A DNA stretch of 64,000 nt from Tenacibaculum larymnensis (GTDB lineage Bacteria > Bacteroidota > Bacteroidia > Flavobacteriales > Flavobacteriaceae). Below are positions 9,804 through 19,728 of this stretch, piece after piece; positions within the stretch are counted from its first letter, which is position 1; the number at the start of each line of letters is the position of its first letter. The notes beneath the pieces were generated by a model, which saw only the letters and a program-made list of their open reading frames with translations, made no database searches and was not told the DNA's origin. The DNA is taken from contig NZ_JAIWJY010000001.1 of assembly GCF_028829235.1 (NCBI RefSeq), forward strand, positions 372,001-436,000, in the 5' to 3' direction. Made by a program: the position numbers and the translations under genes.

Positions 9804-12800
9804 ATGAAACACAATTATGCAAGAACTGTGTTTTTATCTGCTTTTCTATTCGCAGGAGTTTATACCATAAACGCCCAAGAAAATAGAGAGTTAAAACACG
9901 TTAAGTTCAACAAATCTTCAAAGGTGTCTTTACAAAAAGCACCAGATTTAATTAGACAAAAATTAAAGCTATTTAAAAATGATGGCTTACAAAAAATTAA
10001 ATCAAATAGAGATGATTTAGGTTTTACACATGAAAAATTTCAACAAAAATTTAAAGGAATAAAGGTAGAGTTTGCTACGTATACAGCACATGCAAAGAAT
10101 GGTGCTTTAATGAGTATGAATGGTGAATTTTATGATGTTGGAAAAGTAAAAGTAATTCCTAAGCTATCAAAATCTCAAGCATTTCAAAAAGCTTTATCAC
10201 ACACAGGAGCAGAAAAGTATTTATGGGAATTTCCTGATGCGGCTAAAGAAATGGATAACTATAAAAAACCTGAAGGGGAGTTATTAATTCTTCCTAGAGA
10301 GGTAATTGGAAAAAAAGAACCAAGATTAGCTTATAAATTTGACATCTTTGCTACAAAACCACTTAGCAGAGGTTATTTATATATAGATGCTCACACAGGA
10401 GAAGCATTATTTTACAATGCTATTATTAAGCATTTAGATGAATTTGGTCATGTAGGTGAACTTACCGAACATGCTAAAAAAAGTAAAAAAGCTACAGAAG
10501 CTATAACAGCAGCGTTTGCATCAGGTACTGCACAAACTCGTTATAGTGGTACAAGAACTATTGAAACTTCACTAAGTGGAGGTAACTACATTTTAAGTGA
10601 TTCTGGAAGAAAAATTTACACCAGAGACGCAAAAAACCAAGCACCAGGTTCTACATATCCATATGTTACAAATTACGATCAGTTTACTGATAATGATAAT
10701 AATTGGACTACAGCAGAACACAGTGCTAACAAAGATGATGCAGCGTTAGATGCTCATTGGGGAGCAATGATGACCTATGAGTATTTTTTACAAAAACATA
10801 ACAGAAATAGTTATGATAACAGTGGAGCTCAAATTAGAAGCTATGTACATGTTGATACTAACTATGATAATGCCTTTTGGAATGGTTCTGTAATGTCTTA
10901 TGGAGATGGTTCTTCGAATGGAACAGAAGGAAATGGTAACTTCGATGCCTTAACTTCTATTGATGTTGCTGCCCATGAAATAGGGCATGCGGTATGTACT
11001 TATACAGCAAACTTAGCATACCAAAGAGAATCAGGAGCTTTAAATGAAGGTTTCTCAGATATTTGGGGAGCAGCTGTTGAACATTTTGCAAAAGGAAATG
11101 GAAACGATTTAAACCCAGACCTTTCAGTTTGGCTAATAGGAGATGAAATAGACAGACGTAGTGGTTCTGCTGCTTTACGTTCTATGAACGATCCAAAGTC
11201 ACAAGGTCAACCGGATACTTATGGAGGAACTTATTGGAAGAACCCAAACTGTGGTACACCAACAAGATTTAATGATTACTGTGGAGTTCATACAAACTCA
11301 GGAGTTTTAAATAAATGGTTTTATTTACTATCAGTTGGTGGATCTGGAACAAACGATACAAGTGATAACTATAATGTAACAGGAATAGGTATAACAAAAG
11401 CAGCTAAAATTGCTTATCGTACCGAAGCTAACTATTTATCAGCAAGTTCAACTTTTGCTGATGCAAGAACTGGAGCTATTCAAGCTGCTACAGATTTATA
11501 CGGAGCAAACTCTCAAGAGGTAATTTCTACAACAAATGCTTTTTATGCAGTTAATGTAGGAGAAGAGTTTGTACAAACTTGTGCTTTAGCAGCACCAACA
11601 AACTTAAATTCATCAAATATTGGTGATAATGGGTTTACAGTAACTTGGACGGCAGTTTCAGGAGCAGCTTCTTACGATGTAACCATTGGAGGAAACACAA
11701 CAAATGTATCTGGAACATCATTTAACGCTACAGGATTATTAAGCGGAACAGAATATACAGTATCTGTAGCTGCAAAATGTACAACAGGCGGAACAGGAAC
11801 ACCAGCAACATTAAATGTAACAACAACAGGAACACCACCACTTAATTATTGTTCTTCACAAGGAAATAGTGTTGCTGATGAATATATTGAAAGAGTCCAA
11901 TTAGGAAGTATAGATAATACTTCTGATGGAGGTGGAGGATATTCTGATTTCACTACAATTTCAACTGATTTATCTATTGGTGATTCTAATACAATAACTA
12001 TTACTCCTAAATGGACAGGTACTGTTTACAGTGAAGGTTATGGAGTATGGATTGATTATAATCAAGATGGAGATTTTTCTGATTCTGGAGAAACAGTTTG
12101 GACGAAAGCAGCATCGAAAGATACTCCTGTAAGTACATCGTTTACAGTACCAGCTTCAGCAATTCAAGGAACTACTAGAATGAGAATTGTATTAAAATAT
12201 AATGCTACACCAACAGCTTGTGAAGCAACATTCTCTTATGGTGAAGTAGAAGATTATACAGTTAATATTACAAATGCTACACCAGATACAGAAGCACCAA
12301 CGGCGCCTTCTTCAGTAACAGCATCTAATGTTGAAGAAACAACAGCAACATTAAGTTGGACAGCGTCTACAGATAATGTTGGAGTAACTAGTTACGAGGT
12401 ATTTAATGGAGCTACAAGTGCAGGAACTGTTAGTGGTACATCAATGAACTTAACTGGATTAACTGCAAATACAACGTATAATTTTACAGTAAAAGCTAAA
12501 GACGCTGCAGGAAATGTTTCAGCATCGAGTAATACAGCAACATTTACAACAAAAGAAGTATCAGCAGTAGAGTATTGTGCTTCTCAAGGAAATAATTCTT
12601 CTTACGAATGGATTGATAGAGTTTCTATGGGAGGAGTTGACAATAACACAGGAAACGATGGTGGTTATAAAGATTATACAAACCTTACAATGAATGTGGC
12701 TCCAGGATCTAATAGATTATATGTAAGTGCTGGATTTAGTAGTTCTTCTTATACTGAGTACTGGAAAGCATGGATTGATTATGATAAAGATGGTGTTTTT

Positions 12801-13289
12801 GAAGACACTGAAGTAGTACTAAATGGTTCTTCTTCAAGTGCTGGTGAGCTTTATGAAGATTTTACAATTCCATCAAATGTTTCAGGAACTACAAGACTTA
12901 GAGTTTCTATGAAGTATAACAGTGCTCAAACAGCATGTGAAACATTTACTTATGGTGAGGTAGAAGATTATACTGTTAATATTTCTTCTGGTTCTTCAGT
13001 AGCTACAATAACTGGTTTTGCAGCAAATATTAGCGGAGAAGCAATAGGAAATGAAGAAAACTTAGATTTATTAACATATCCTAATCCTGCGGTAGATTTT
13101 ATACAAATAAAACTAGCTTCAAAAGCAGAAAAAATAAATTATAAACTTATAAATACTGTTGGGAAAGTAGTTAAAGAAGGTCGTTTAAAATCTTCTAATC
13201 TAGACGTTTCAAAGTTAAATACTGGAATGTACATTTTAGAGGTAAATGATGGACAAAAACTACTTACAACTAAATTATTTAAAAAGTAA
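9804..13289 (+). CDS. Secreted M4 (thermolysin-like) metalloprotease with GEVED/FN3 and T9SS sorting domains
   Basis: Extracellular neutral metalloprotease of 1161 aa. It has a signal peptide (about 1-24, ending INAQ), an FTP-type propeptide (about 40-200) and an M4 peptidase domain (about 255-590). Zinc ligands are His391 and His395 in HEIGH plus Glu415 in GALNEGFSD, and the late histidine region CGVHTNSG is present, so the active site appears intact. After it come FN3 (about 595-680), GEVED (about 683-825), FN3 (about 830-915), GEVED (about 920-1065) and a T9SS type A sorting domain (about 1085-1161, LLTYPNPAVDF to KLFKK). The C-terminal half is closely related to that of the preceding M43 protease, implying duplication of the cassette. 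Likely role: degradation of environmental or host protein. Confidence 0.94.
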   Translation: MKHNYARTVFLSAFLFAGVYTINAQENRELKHVKFNKSSKVSLQKAPDLIRQKLKLFKNDGLQKIKSNRDDLGFTHEKFQQKFKGIKVEFATYTAHAKNGALMSMNGEFYDVGKVKVIPKLSKSQAFQKALSHTGAEKYLWEFPDAAKEMDNYKKPEGELLILPREVIGKKEPRLAYKFDIFATKPLSRGYLYIDAHTGEALFYNAIIKHLDEFGHVGELTEHAKKSKKATEAITAAFASGTAQTRYSGTRTIETSLSGGNYILSDSGRKIYTRDAKNQAPGSTYPYVTNYDQFTDNDNNWTTAEHSANKDDAALDAHWGAMMTYEYFLQKHNRNSYDNSGAQIRSYVHVDTNYDNAFWNGSVMSYGDGSSNGTEGNGNFDALTSIDVAAHEIGHAVCTYTANLAYQRESGALNEGFSDIWGAAVEHFAKGNGNDLNPDLSVWLIGDEIDRRSGSAALRSMNDPKSQGQPDTYGGTYWKNPNCGTPTRFNDYCGVHTNSGVLNKWFYLLSVGGSGTNDTSDNYNVTGIGITKAAKIAYRTEANYLSASSTFADARTGAIQAATDLYGANSQEVISTTNAFYAVNVGEEFVQTCALAAPTNLNSSNIGDNGFTVTWTAVSGAASYDVTIGGNTTNVSGTSFNATGLLSGTEYTVSVAAKCTTGGTGTPATLNVTTTGTPPLNYCSSQGNSVADEYIERVQLGSIDNTSDGGGGYSDFTTISTDLSIGDSNTITITPKWTGTVYSEGYGVWIDYNQDGDFSDSGETVWTKAASKDTPVSTSFTVPASAIQGTTRMRIVLKYNATPTACEATFSYGEVEDYTVNITNATPDTEAPTAPSSVTASNVEETTATLSWTASTDNVGVTSYEVFNGATSAGTVSGTSMNLTGLTANTTYNFTVKAKDAAGNVSASSNTATFTTKEVSAVEYCASQGNNSSYEWIDRVSMGGVDNNTGNDGGYKDYTNLTMNVAPGSNRLYVSAGFSSSSYTEYWKAWIDYDKDGVFEDTEVVLNGSSSSAGELYEDFTIPSNVSGTTRLRVSMKYNSAQTACETFTYGEVEDYTVNISSGSSVATITGFAANISGEAIGNEENLDLLTYPNPAVDFIQIKLASKAEKINYKLINTVGKVVKEGRLKSSNLDVSKLNTGMYILEVNDGQKLLTTKLFKK

Positions 13290-13314
13290 GTTTTTAAAAA
13301 CATTAAAGAAAAAC

Positions 13315-13343
13315 AAAAGTCTGAGTTTTTTACTCAGGCTTTT
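13315..13343 (+). terminator. Intrinsic terminator after the M4 protease gene
   Basis: An 11-bp stem (AAAAGTCTGAG / CTCAGGCTTTT, one G-U pair) ending in T residues, 25 bases after the stop. It is nearly the same sequence as the terminator at 9744, supporting duplication of the gene with its 3' flank. The gap 13344-13535 shows no gene I would support. Confidence 0.8.
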
Positions 13344-13535
13344 GCTTGTTTTAAATTGTAAAATACCATTGAGAATAAAATCTTTGACTTATCTAGGGGT
13401 GGCTAAACTATTAAAAGTTAGTTTGTAAAGGGTTAAAATGAGTCTATTCAAAAGGTATAAAGGATAAAGAAAAAGGTAGAATTGTAAAAGAATTAGGAAA
13501 TAAAAAACTTAATTATTCAACTTAAATTGATTCAA

Positions 13536-16500
13536 ATGAACAAAAAGTTTAAATTTCTAATTGGAGGTCTGTCTGTTGCAGCAGTTTCAATTATTGGTTC
13601 AGATTATCTTAAAAAACAAGATGTTGCTGATAAACTGGCCGAACAACGTAAAGTACATAGTACTTTTTTAAAGGAAAGTCCTTTAAATGAATCGTTAAAA
13701 TGGGGGAAAAAAGAAAGAAAACTTAGAGGGTTACCACCTAACAGGTATTTTGATCAAATGCAGTTACTCACCATGAATCCAGCTACAGGAAAAATGGAAG
13801 ATGGAAGTTTAGCAGGATTAAGAGAAGATCTGTTGAAAAAGAGAGCACAACAAAAAAGTCCAGGAGACAATGGAAATTCTTGGGCAGAAAGAGGACCTAA
13901 TAATGTAGGAGGGCGTACAAGAGTTGTTTTATTTGATCCAAATGATGCTACAAATAACACTGTATATGCAGGTGGAGTAAGTGGAGGTTTATGGAAAAAT
14001 ACTAATATCAGTAATGCTAACTCACAATGGACAAGAGTACAAAATGTACCAGGAAATTTATCTGTAACTTCTATTACAGTAGATCCAAGAAACTCTAACA
14101 GATGGTATGTAGGTACAGGAGAACAATACACAGCAGGTGATGTGGTAGGAAATGGTGTTTATGTAACTACTGATGGAGGTACAACATGGAATGCGGTTAA
14201 TATACCAGCAGCAGGAGATGCAATTATTAATTATAATGCAAGTAATGTTTTCTTATCAGGAGTTCATTTCGTAAATGATGTGTTAGCATGGGATAATGGA
14301 ACTTCAACAGAATTATTCGTTGCAGTAGGAGCACACGTGTACGGAGATTCTTCTAGTCCTAGAAACTGGTTAGGATTACAATCAGCAGGATTGTACCATT
14401 CTACAGATAACGGGGCGAATTGGAGTAGAATAGAATCTGCTAATATGAAGTATACTTTTGGAGGAAAAGACTATTATTATATAGCTAATGATTTAGAGGT
14501 AAGTGCTAACAATACTTTATGGATGGGTACTATTGCTTCTGCCTTAGGAGAAGGTGGAGGTAGAGTATTTAGCTCTACAAATGGAGGTACTTGGACAGAA
14601 GCGGCTGCATCTCCATTAACTGAATCTAATAGAGTAGAAATTGAACCTTCTGCTACTGATGCAAATAAGATTTATGCATTAACGCAAGGAACAACAAGTA
14701 CTGCTCCTGTTCATATTTATAAAACAACAAATGCTTTTTCAACAGCAAGCGCAACATCATTACCAAATGATGCAGATACAAACATTTCGGCAAACGATTT
14801 TTGTCGAGGACAAGCGTTTTATGACTTAGTGATTGAAGCAGACCCAACAAATGATAATATTGTATATGTTGGAGGTATCGACTTATTTAAAACCACAAAT
14901 GGAGGTTCTTCTTGGTCTCAATTATCACATTGGTACGGAGGTTTTGGTCATCAAAATGTTCATGCAGATCAACACTCAATGGCTTTTGGAAATAATGACT
15001 CTTCTAAAATATTATTCGGTAATGATGGAGGAATCTATTATTCAGGAAATTCAGGAAGTACAATTAGTGTAAGAAACAAAGGTTATAATGTAACTCAGTT
15101 TGTAAAAGCAGGAATTGGTCCTGACGGAGCAGGTGATGTTAATGGAATTTTTAGTGCGGGTGCTCAAGATAACGGTACACAAGCATTTAGAAATGCAGTC
15201 GCAGGAATTAATAGCTCTACTCAATTAAGTGATGGTGACGGATTCTACACTTTCGTTGATAAAGATGGAGACTATATGATTGCTACATATGTAAACAACG
15301 TAATATATAGGTTTAACTTACCTTGGAATGGCTTAGGTAGACAGCAAGGAGGAGCAACAACGTTATCAAGTGATCAAAACACAGGAGATTTTGTAAACCC
15401 TATGGGGTATGATAATGATGCAAATCGTCTATTATCAAATGCATCAATAAGTTCTGCTAACTCAATATTGAGTATTAATGTAGCATCAAATTCAAAAGGA
15501 AATATTACAAATGCATTATTAGACGCAAGTCCAACAGCTTTTCAAGCATCTCCTTTTACAAATAATGCATGGTTTGTAGGATTAGCGAATGGTAAACTAT
15601 TAAAGTTAACAAACGTTACTAATTCTAATGCAACATGGTCAAACATAAATACACCTTTTGTTGGTTCTGTATCTTCAGTAAGATTTGGAGCTACTGAAGA
15701 TGATATTTTCGTAACAATACATAACTACGGAGTAACAAGTGTTTGGGCTACTTCAGATGGAGGAGCGAATTGGGTAAGCAAAGAAGGAAACCTACCAAAT
15801 ATTCCTGTAAGAGATATTTTACAAAATCCATTAGACAGAACTGAAGCTATTTTAGCAACTCAATTAGGAGTTTGGTCAACATCTAATTTTAATGATGCAA
15901 ACCCTAACTGGAATCAAGCATATAATGGAATGAGCGATGTTAGTGTTACCTCATTTGATTATTGGAATGTAAGTGGAGATCATACAACAAATAAAGTAAT
16001 TGCTTCTACATACGGTAGAGGAGTGTTTACAGGTTCATTTACTAGTAATGTTGCTGCTGATACTGAAGCACCGTCTGCTCCAACTAGTTTAGCAGCAAGC
16101 TCTATAACAGCAACAAGTTTAACGTTAAACTGGACGGCTTCAACAGATAATGTTGCAGTAACAGGGTATGATGTATATCAAGGAGCAACTAAAATAGGAA
16201 GTTCAACAACTACTTCATATAATGTAACCGGATTAACAGCAAGTACAGCATATACTTTTACTGTAAAAGCAAAAGATGCAGCAGGAAATATTTCAGCAGT
16301 AAGTAATACAGCAAACGCTACTACTACAGCCGCAACAATTACATACTGTAACTCTAAGGGTAATAGTGTTTCTGATGAATATATTGGAAGAGTTCAATTA
16401 GGAAGTATCGATAATTCTTCAGGAGGAGGAAACGGATACTCTGATCATACTGCAATTTCTACAGATTTAGAAAAAGGAAAATCAAATACAATTACAATTA

Positions 16501-17783
16501 CACCAACTTGGACAGGAAGTAGTTATGATGAAGGATATGGTGTTTGGATTGATTACAACCAAGATGGAGATTTTTCTGATGCAGGAGAAACAGTGTGGAC
16601 AAAAGCTAAATCTAAAGATACTCCTGTAAGCACATCGTTTACAGTGCCAAGTTCAGCTTTAGATGGAGCAACAAGAATGAGAATCGTTATGAAGTATAAT
16701 GCAACACCAACAGCTTGTGAGGCATCATTCTCTTATGGTGAAGTAGAAGACTATACAGTAAATATTGGAGCTGCAGTAGCAGATACTCAAGCACCAACAG
16801 CACCTAGTAGTTTAGCTTCATCAAGTGTAGCACAAACTACGTTAACTTTATCTTGGACAGCATCAACAGATAATGTAGGTGTTACAGGATACGATGTATA
16901 TCAAGGAGGAACTAAGTTAACAACTGTTACAACAACATCTTACAATGTAACGGGATTAACCGCTAATACAGCTTATACATTTTCAGTAAAAGCAACAGAT
17001 GCTGCAGGAAATGTTTCTTCAGCAAGTAATACAGTAAATGTTACTACATTAGATAATGTTGTTAGCTATTGTTCTTCAAAAGGAAATAGAGTTACTTATG
17101 AGTGGATAGATTATGTTTCTTTTGGAGGAATGACAAATACAACTTCTGCAAATGGAGGGTATGGTGATTTCACGAATAAAGTTGCAACAGTTACTCAAGG
17201 AACAACAAATCAAATCATTGTAAGTGCAGGATTTAGTGGTTCTTCATATACTGAGTATTTTACGGTTTGGATTGATTATAACCGTAACGGAACTTTTGAA
17301 AGTAGTGAACAAACATCTTTAGGTTCTTCTAGTACAGCAGCAAATAGATCAGCAAACATATCTATTCCATCAAGCGCGTTATTAGGACAAACAAGAATGC
17401 GTGTATCTATGAAGTACAATGGAGCATCAACAGCTTGTGAAACTTTTGCAGATGGAGAAGTAGAAGATTATACAGTTAATATTGTTAACTCATCATCTTC
17501 AGTAGCAGTATCAGGTACAAGTGATGAGTTTGCTGAACCATTAGATAGAGAAGCAAAATCGAGCTTAACAGCATACCCAAATCCAGCAATAAGTAATGTT
17601 ACTGTAAAATTTGGAAGCAACGAAAATGTAAGTTATAAAATAACAAATACAATTGGTAGAGTTGTATTAACAGGAAAAACAGTTAATGGTACTGTAAATG
17701 TTTCTAATTTAAAAACAGGAATTTATTTATTAGAGGCGAACGATGGTAAAAAGTCGGAAACCATTAAATTAATGAAGAAATAA
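13536..17783 (+). CDS. Large secreted beta-propeller (VPS10/BNR-like) protein with FN3, GEVED and T9SS sorting domains
   Basis: A 1415-aa exported protein. I chose the ATG at 13536 (MNKKFKF...) over an in-frame TTG nine bases earlier because it starts directly before the basic/hydrophobic signal. Residues about 110-840 consist of repeated propeller blades with BNR/sortilin-type motifs (VYVTTDGGTTWNAV, HSTDNGANWSRI, FKTTNGGSSWSQL, VWATSDGGANWVS). These folds bind or cleave glycans or proteins; no catalytic residue can be named. FN3 (about 850-935), GEVED (940-1080), FN3 (1088-1172), GEVED (1178-1320) and a T9SS sorting domain (1340-1415) follow. This is the same cassette as in the two upstream proteases, although the last domain is more diverged. 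Confidence 0.87.
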   Translation: MNKKFKFLIGGLSVAAVSIIGSDYLKKQDVADKLAEQRKVHSTFLKESPLNESLKWGKKERKLRGLPPNRYFDQMQLLTMNPATGKMEDGSLAGLREDLLKKRAQQKSPGDNGNSWAERGPNNVGGRTRVVLFDPNDATNNTVYAGGVSGGLWKNTNISNANSQWTRVQNVPGNLSVTSITVDPRNSNRWYVGTGEQYTAGDVVGNGVYVTTDGGTTWNAVNIPAAGDAIINYNASNVFLSGVHFVNDVLAWDNGTSTELFVAVGAHVYGDSSSPRNWLGLQSAGLYHSTDNGANWSRIESANMKYTFGGKDYYYIANDLEVSANNTLWMGTIASALGEGGGRVFSSTNGGTWTEAAASPLTESNRVEIEPSATDANKIYALTQGTTSTAPVHIYKTTNAFSTASATSLPNDADTNISANDFCRGQAFYDLVIEADPTNDNIVYVGGIDLFKTTNGGSSWSQLSHWYGGFGHQNVHADQHSMAFGNNDSSKILFGNDGGIYYSGNSGSTISVRNKGYNVTQFVKAGIGPDGAGDVNGIFSAGAQDNGTQAFRNAVAGINSSTQLSDGDGFYTFVDKDGDYMIATYVNNVIYRFNLPWNGLGRQQGGATTLSSDQNTGDFVNPMGYDNDANRLLSNASISSANSILSINVASNSKGNITNALLDASPTAFQASPFTNNAWFVGLANGKLLKLTNVTNSNATWSNINTPFVGSVSSVRFGATEDDIFVTIHNYGVTSVWATSDGGANWVSKEGNLPNIPVRDILQNPLDRTEAILATQLGVWSTSNFNDANPNWNQAYNGMSDVSVTSFDYWNVSGDHTTNKVIASTYGRGVFTGSFTSNVAADTEAPSAPTSLAASSITATSLTLNWTASTDNVAVTGYDVYQGATKIGSSTTTSYNVTGLTASTAYTFTVKAKDAAGNISAVSNTANATTTAATITYCNSKGNSVSDEYIGRVQLGSIDNSSGGGNGYSDHTAISTDLEKGKSNTITITPTWTGSSYDEGYGVWIDYNQDGDFSDAGETVWTKAKSKDTPVSTSFTVPSSALDGATRMRIVMKYNATPTACEASFSYGEVEDYTVNIGAAVADTQAPTAPSSLASSSVAQTTLTLSWTASTDNVGVTGYDVYQGGTKLTTVTTTSYNVTGLTANTAYTFSVKATDAAGNVSSASNTVNVTTLDNVVSYCSSKGNRVTYEWIDYVSFGGMTNTTSANGGYGDFTNKVATVTQGTTNQIIVSAGFSGSSYTEYFTVWIDYNRNGTFESSEQTSLGSSSTAANRSANISIPSSALLGQTRMRVSMKYNGASTACETFADGEVEDYTVNIVNSSSSVAVSGTSDEFAEPLDREAKSSLTAYPNPAISNVTVKFGSNENVSYKITNTIGRVVLTGKTVNGTVNVSNLKTGIYLLEANDGKKSETIKLMKK

Positions 17784-17805
17784 TAGCTTTTCTTTTAATT
17801 ATAAC

Positions 17806-17834
17806 AAAACCCGAGCAATTGCTCGGGTTTTTTG
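17806..17834 (+). terminator. Intrinsic terminator after the propeller gene
   Basis: A perfect 26-base palindrome (AAAACCCGAGC, AATT centre, GCTCGGGTTTT at 17806-17831) continues into a T run, 22 bases after the stop at 17783. The ABC-F gene starts 24 bases beyond. Confidence 0.9.
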
Positions 17835-17858
17835 TTTCTTTGCATAAAATTTTAGAGA

Positions 17859-19721
17859 ATGAATTACCTATCAGTAGAAAACATAGCAAAATCGTATGGC
17901 GAAAAGGTCTTATTTGAAGATATTTCTTTTGGAATTAATAAAGACCAAAAAATAGCTTTTGTTGCTAAAAATGGTAGTGGAAAAACCTCTATTTTAAACA
18001 TTATTGCAGGAAAAGATACACCAGATGAAGGCCAAGTTATCAGTAGAAAAGGAATTAATATTGCTTATCTAGCACAAGATGATGATTTGGACCCCGATTT
18101 AACTATAGAAGAAACTATTTTCTCTACAGAAAATACCATCCTTCCTATTATTCAGCAATACGAAAAAGCATTACAAAATCCTGATGATACTGAAACCTAT
18201 CAAAAAGCATTTGAGTTGATGGAACAGCATAATGCTTGGGATTTTGAAACACAGTACAAGCAAATACTTTCTAAGTTAAAGCTTGATGATTTGTCACAAA
18301 AAGTAGGAAAGCTTTCTGGTGGACAAAAGAAACGATTGTCGTTAGCAATCATTCTAATTAATAAACCTGATTTATTAATACTTGATGAGCCAACTAACCA
18401 TTTAGATTTGGAAATGATTGAGTGGTTAGAAGCATTTTTCGCTAAGGAAAAAATAACCTTATTCATGGTAACACACGATCGTTATTTTTTAGAACGTGTG
18501 TGTAATGAGATTATAGAATTAGATAACGGAAAACTATACAAATACAAAGGAAACTACTCATATTACCTTCAAAACAAAGAAGAACGATTAGCTTTAGAAG
18601 CAACGAACTTAAGCAAAGCAAAAAGCTTGTTTAAAAAAGAGTTGGATTGGATGCGTCGTCAGCCCAAAGCACGTACTACTAAGTCAAAATCACGTATTGA
18701 TGACTTTTTCCAAATTAAAGAAAAAGCACACCAACGAAGAAAAGAGCATGAAGTTCAGTTAGAAATTAACATGGAGCGTTTAGGAAGTAAAATAGTAGAG
18801 CTTCATAAACTAAAAAAGAACTTTGGAGATAAAGTTATTTTAGATGGATTTGACTATGTTTTTAAACGAGGTGAGCGTATAGGAATCATCGGAAAAAACG
18901 GAACAGGGAAATCCTCTTTCTTAAACATACTAACAGGCAAAATTCCTGTAGATGGAGGTAAAGTAATTGTTGGAGAAACGGTAAAATTTGGTTACTACAC
19001 TCAAAAAGGAATCCAAATAAAAGAAGGACAAAAAGTAATAGAAGTTATTAAAGAGTTTGGAGAAGAAATTCCGCTAACCAAAGGAAGAAGAATTTCTGCA
19101 GCTCAGTTATTAGAACGCTTTTTATTTGATAGAAAAAAGCAATATGATTTTGTCGAAAAATTAAGTGGAGGAGAACAGAAGCGTTTGTACCTGTGTGCTG
19201 TTTTGATTCAAAACCCTAATTTTTTAATTCTTGATGAGCCTACCAACGATTTAGATGTGGTAACCCTAAATGTATTAGAAAGCTTCTTATTGGATTACCC
19301 GGGGAACTTAATTGTAGTATCGCACGACCGTTATTTTATGGATAAAATAGTTGATGGCTTATTTGTTTTTAAAGGAAATGGAGAAGTAGAAAATTTTCCA
19401 GGAAATTACTCTGATTACAGAGCGTATGAAAGCTCTTTACCACCAGAGCCTAAAGAAGAGAAGAAAGTAGCTAAAAAGCAAGAAAAAACGCCTCAGAAAG
19501 GAAAGTTAAGTTATAACGAAAAACGAGAGTTTGGTCAACTAGAGGTAGATATTGAAAGATTACAAAAGAAGAAAGTAAAATTAGAAGCACAATTCACCAA
19601 CGGAGAAATAGCGATGGATGATATTAATGAAAAATCTTTAGAGCTACAAGAAATTATAGAAAGTTTAGAAGAAAAAGAAGAACGTTGGTTTGAACTTTCA
19701 ATGAAATTGGAAGGAGAATAG
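17859..19721 (+). CDS. ABC-F family ATPase (Uup/Ttf-like, ribosome-associated)
   Basis: A 620-aa soluble protein with two ABC ATPase domains and no membrane segment, typical of ABC-F translation factors that act at the ribosomal E site. The first domain has Walker A AKNGSGKTS, signature LSGGQKKR and Walker B LLILDEPTNHLDLE. The second has GKNGTGKSS, LSGGEQKR and FLILDEPTNDLD. Between them is the basic linker (QPKARTTKSKSRIDDF), and the C-terminus (about 535-620) is a Lys/Glu-rich coiled coil of the Uup type. Whether it is a housekeeping factor or gives antibiotic protection cannot be told; the general Uup-like layout favours housekeeping. The 3' end lies 7 bases from the convergent exonuclease gene. 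Confidence 0.92.
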   Translation: MNYLSVENIAKSYGEKVLFEDISFGINKDQKIAFVAKNGSGKTSILNIIAGKDTPDEGQVISRKGINIAYLAQDDDLDPDLTIEETIFSTENTILPIIQQYEKALQNPDDTETYQKAFELMEQHNAWDFETQYKQILSKLKLDDLSQKVGKLSGGQKKRLSLAIILINKPDLLILDEPTNHLDLEMIEWLEAFFAKEKITLFMVTHDRYFLERVCNEIIELDNGKLYKYKGNYSYYLQNKEERLALEATNLSKAKSLFKKELDWMRRQPKARTTKSKSRIDDFFQIKEKAHQRRKEHEVQLEINMERLGSKIVELHKLKKNFGDKVILDGFDYVFKRGERIGIIGKNGTGKSSFLNILTGKIPVDGGKVIVGETVKFGYYTQKGIQIKEGQKVIEVIKEFGEEIPLTKGRRISAAQLLERFLFDRKKQYDFVEKLSGGEQKRLYLCAVLIQNPNFLILDEPTNDLDVVTLNVLESFLLDYPGNLIVVSHDRYFMDKIVDGLFVFKGNGEVENFPGNYSDYRAYESSLPPEPKEEKKVAKKQEKTPQKGKLSYNEKREFGQLEVDIERLQKKKVKLEAQFTNGEIAMDDINEKSLELQEIIESLEEKEERWFELSMKLEGE

Positions 19722-19728
19722 GTTGATA

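Noticed and set aside
13290..13535. Open frame overlapping the end of the M4 protease gene (13246-13428)
   Set aside because: It reads the terminator hairpin and the out-of-frame end of the protease gene, with no start context or homologue.
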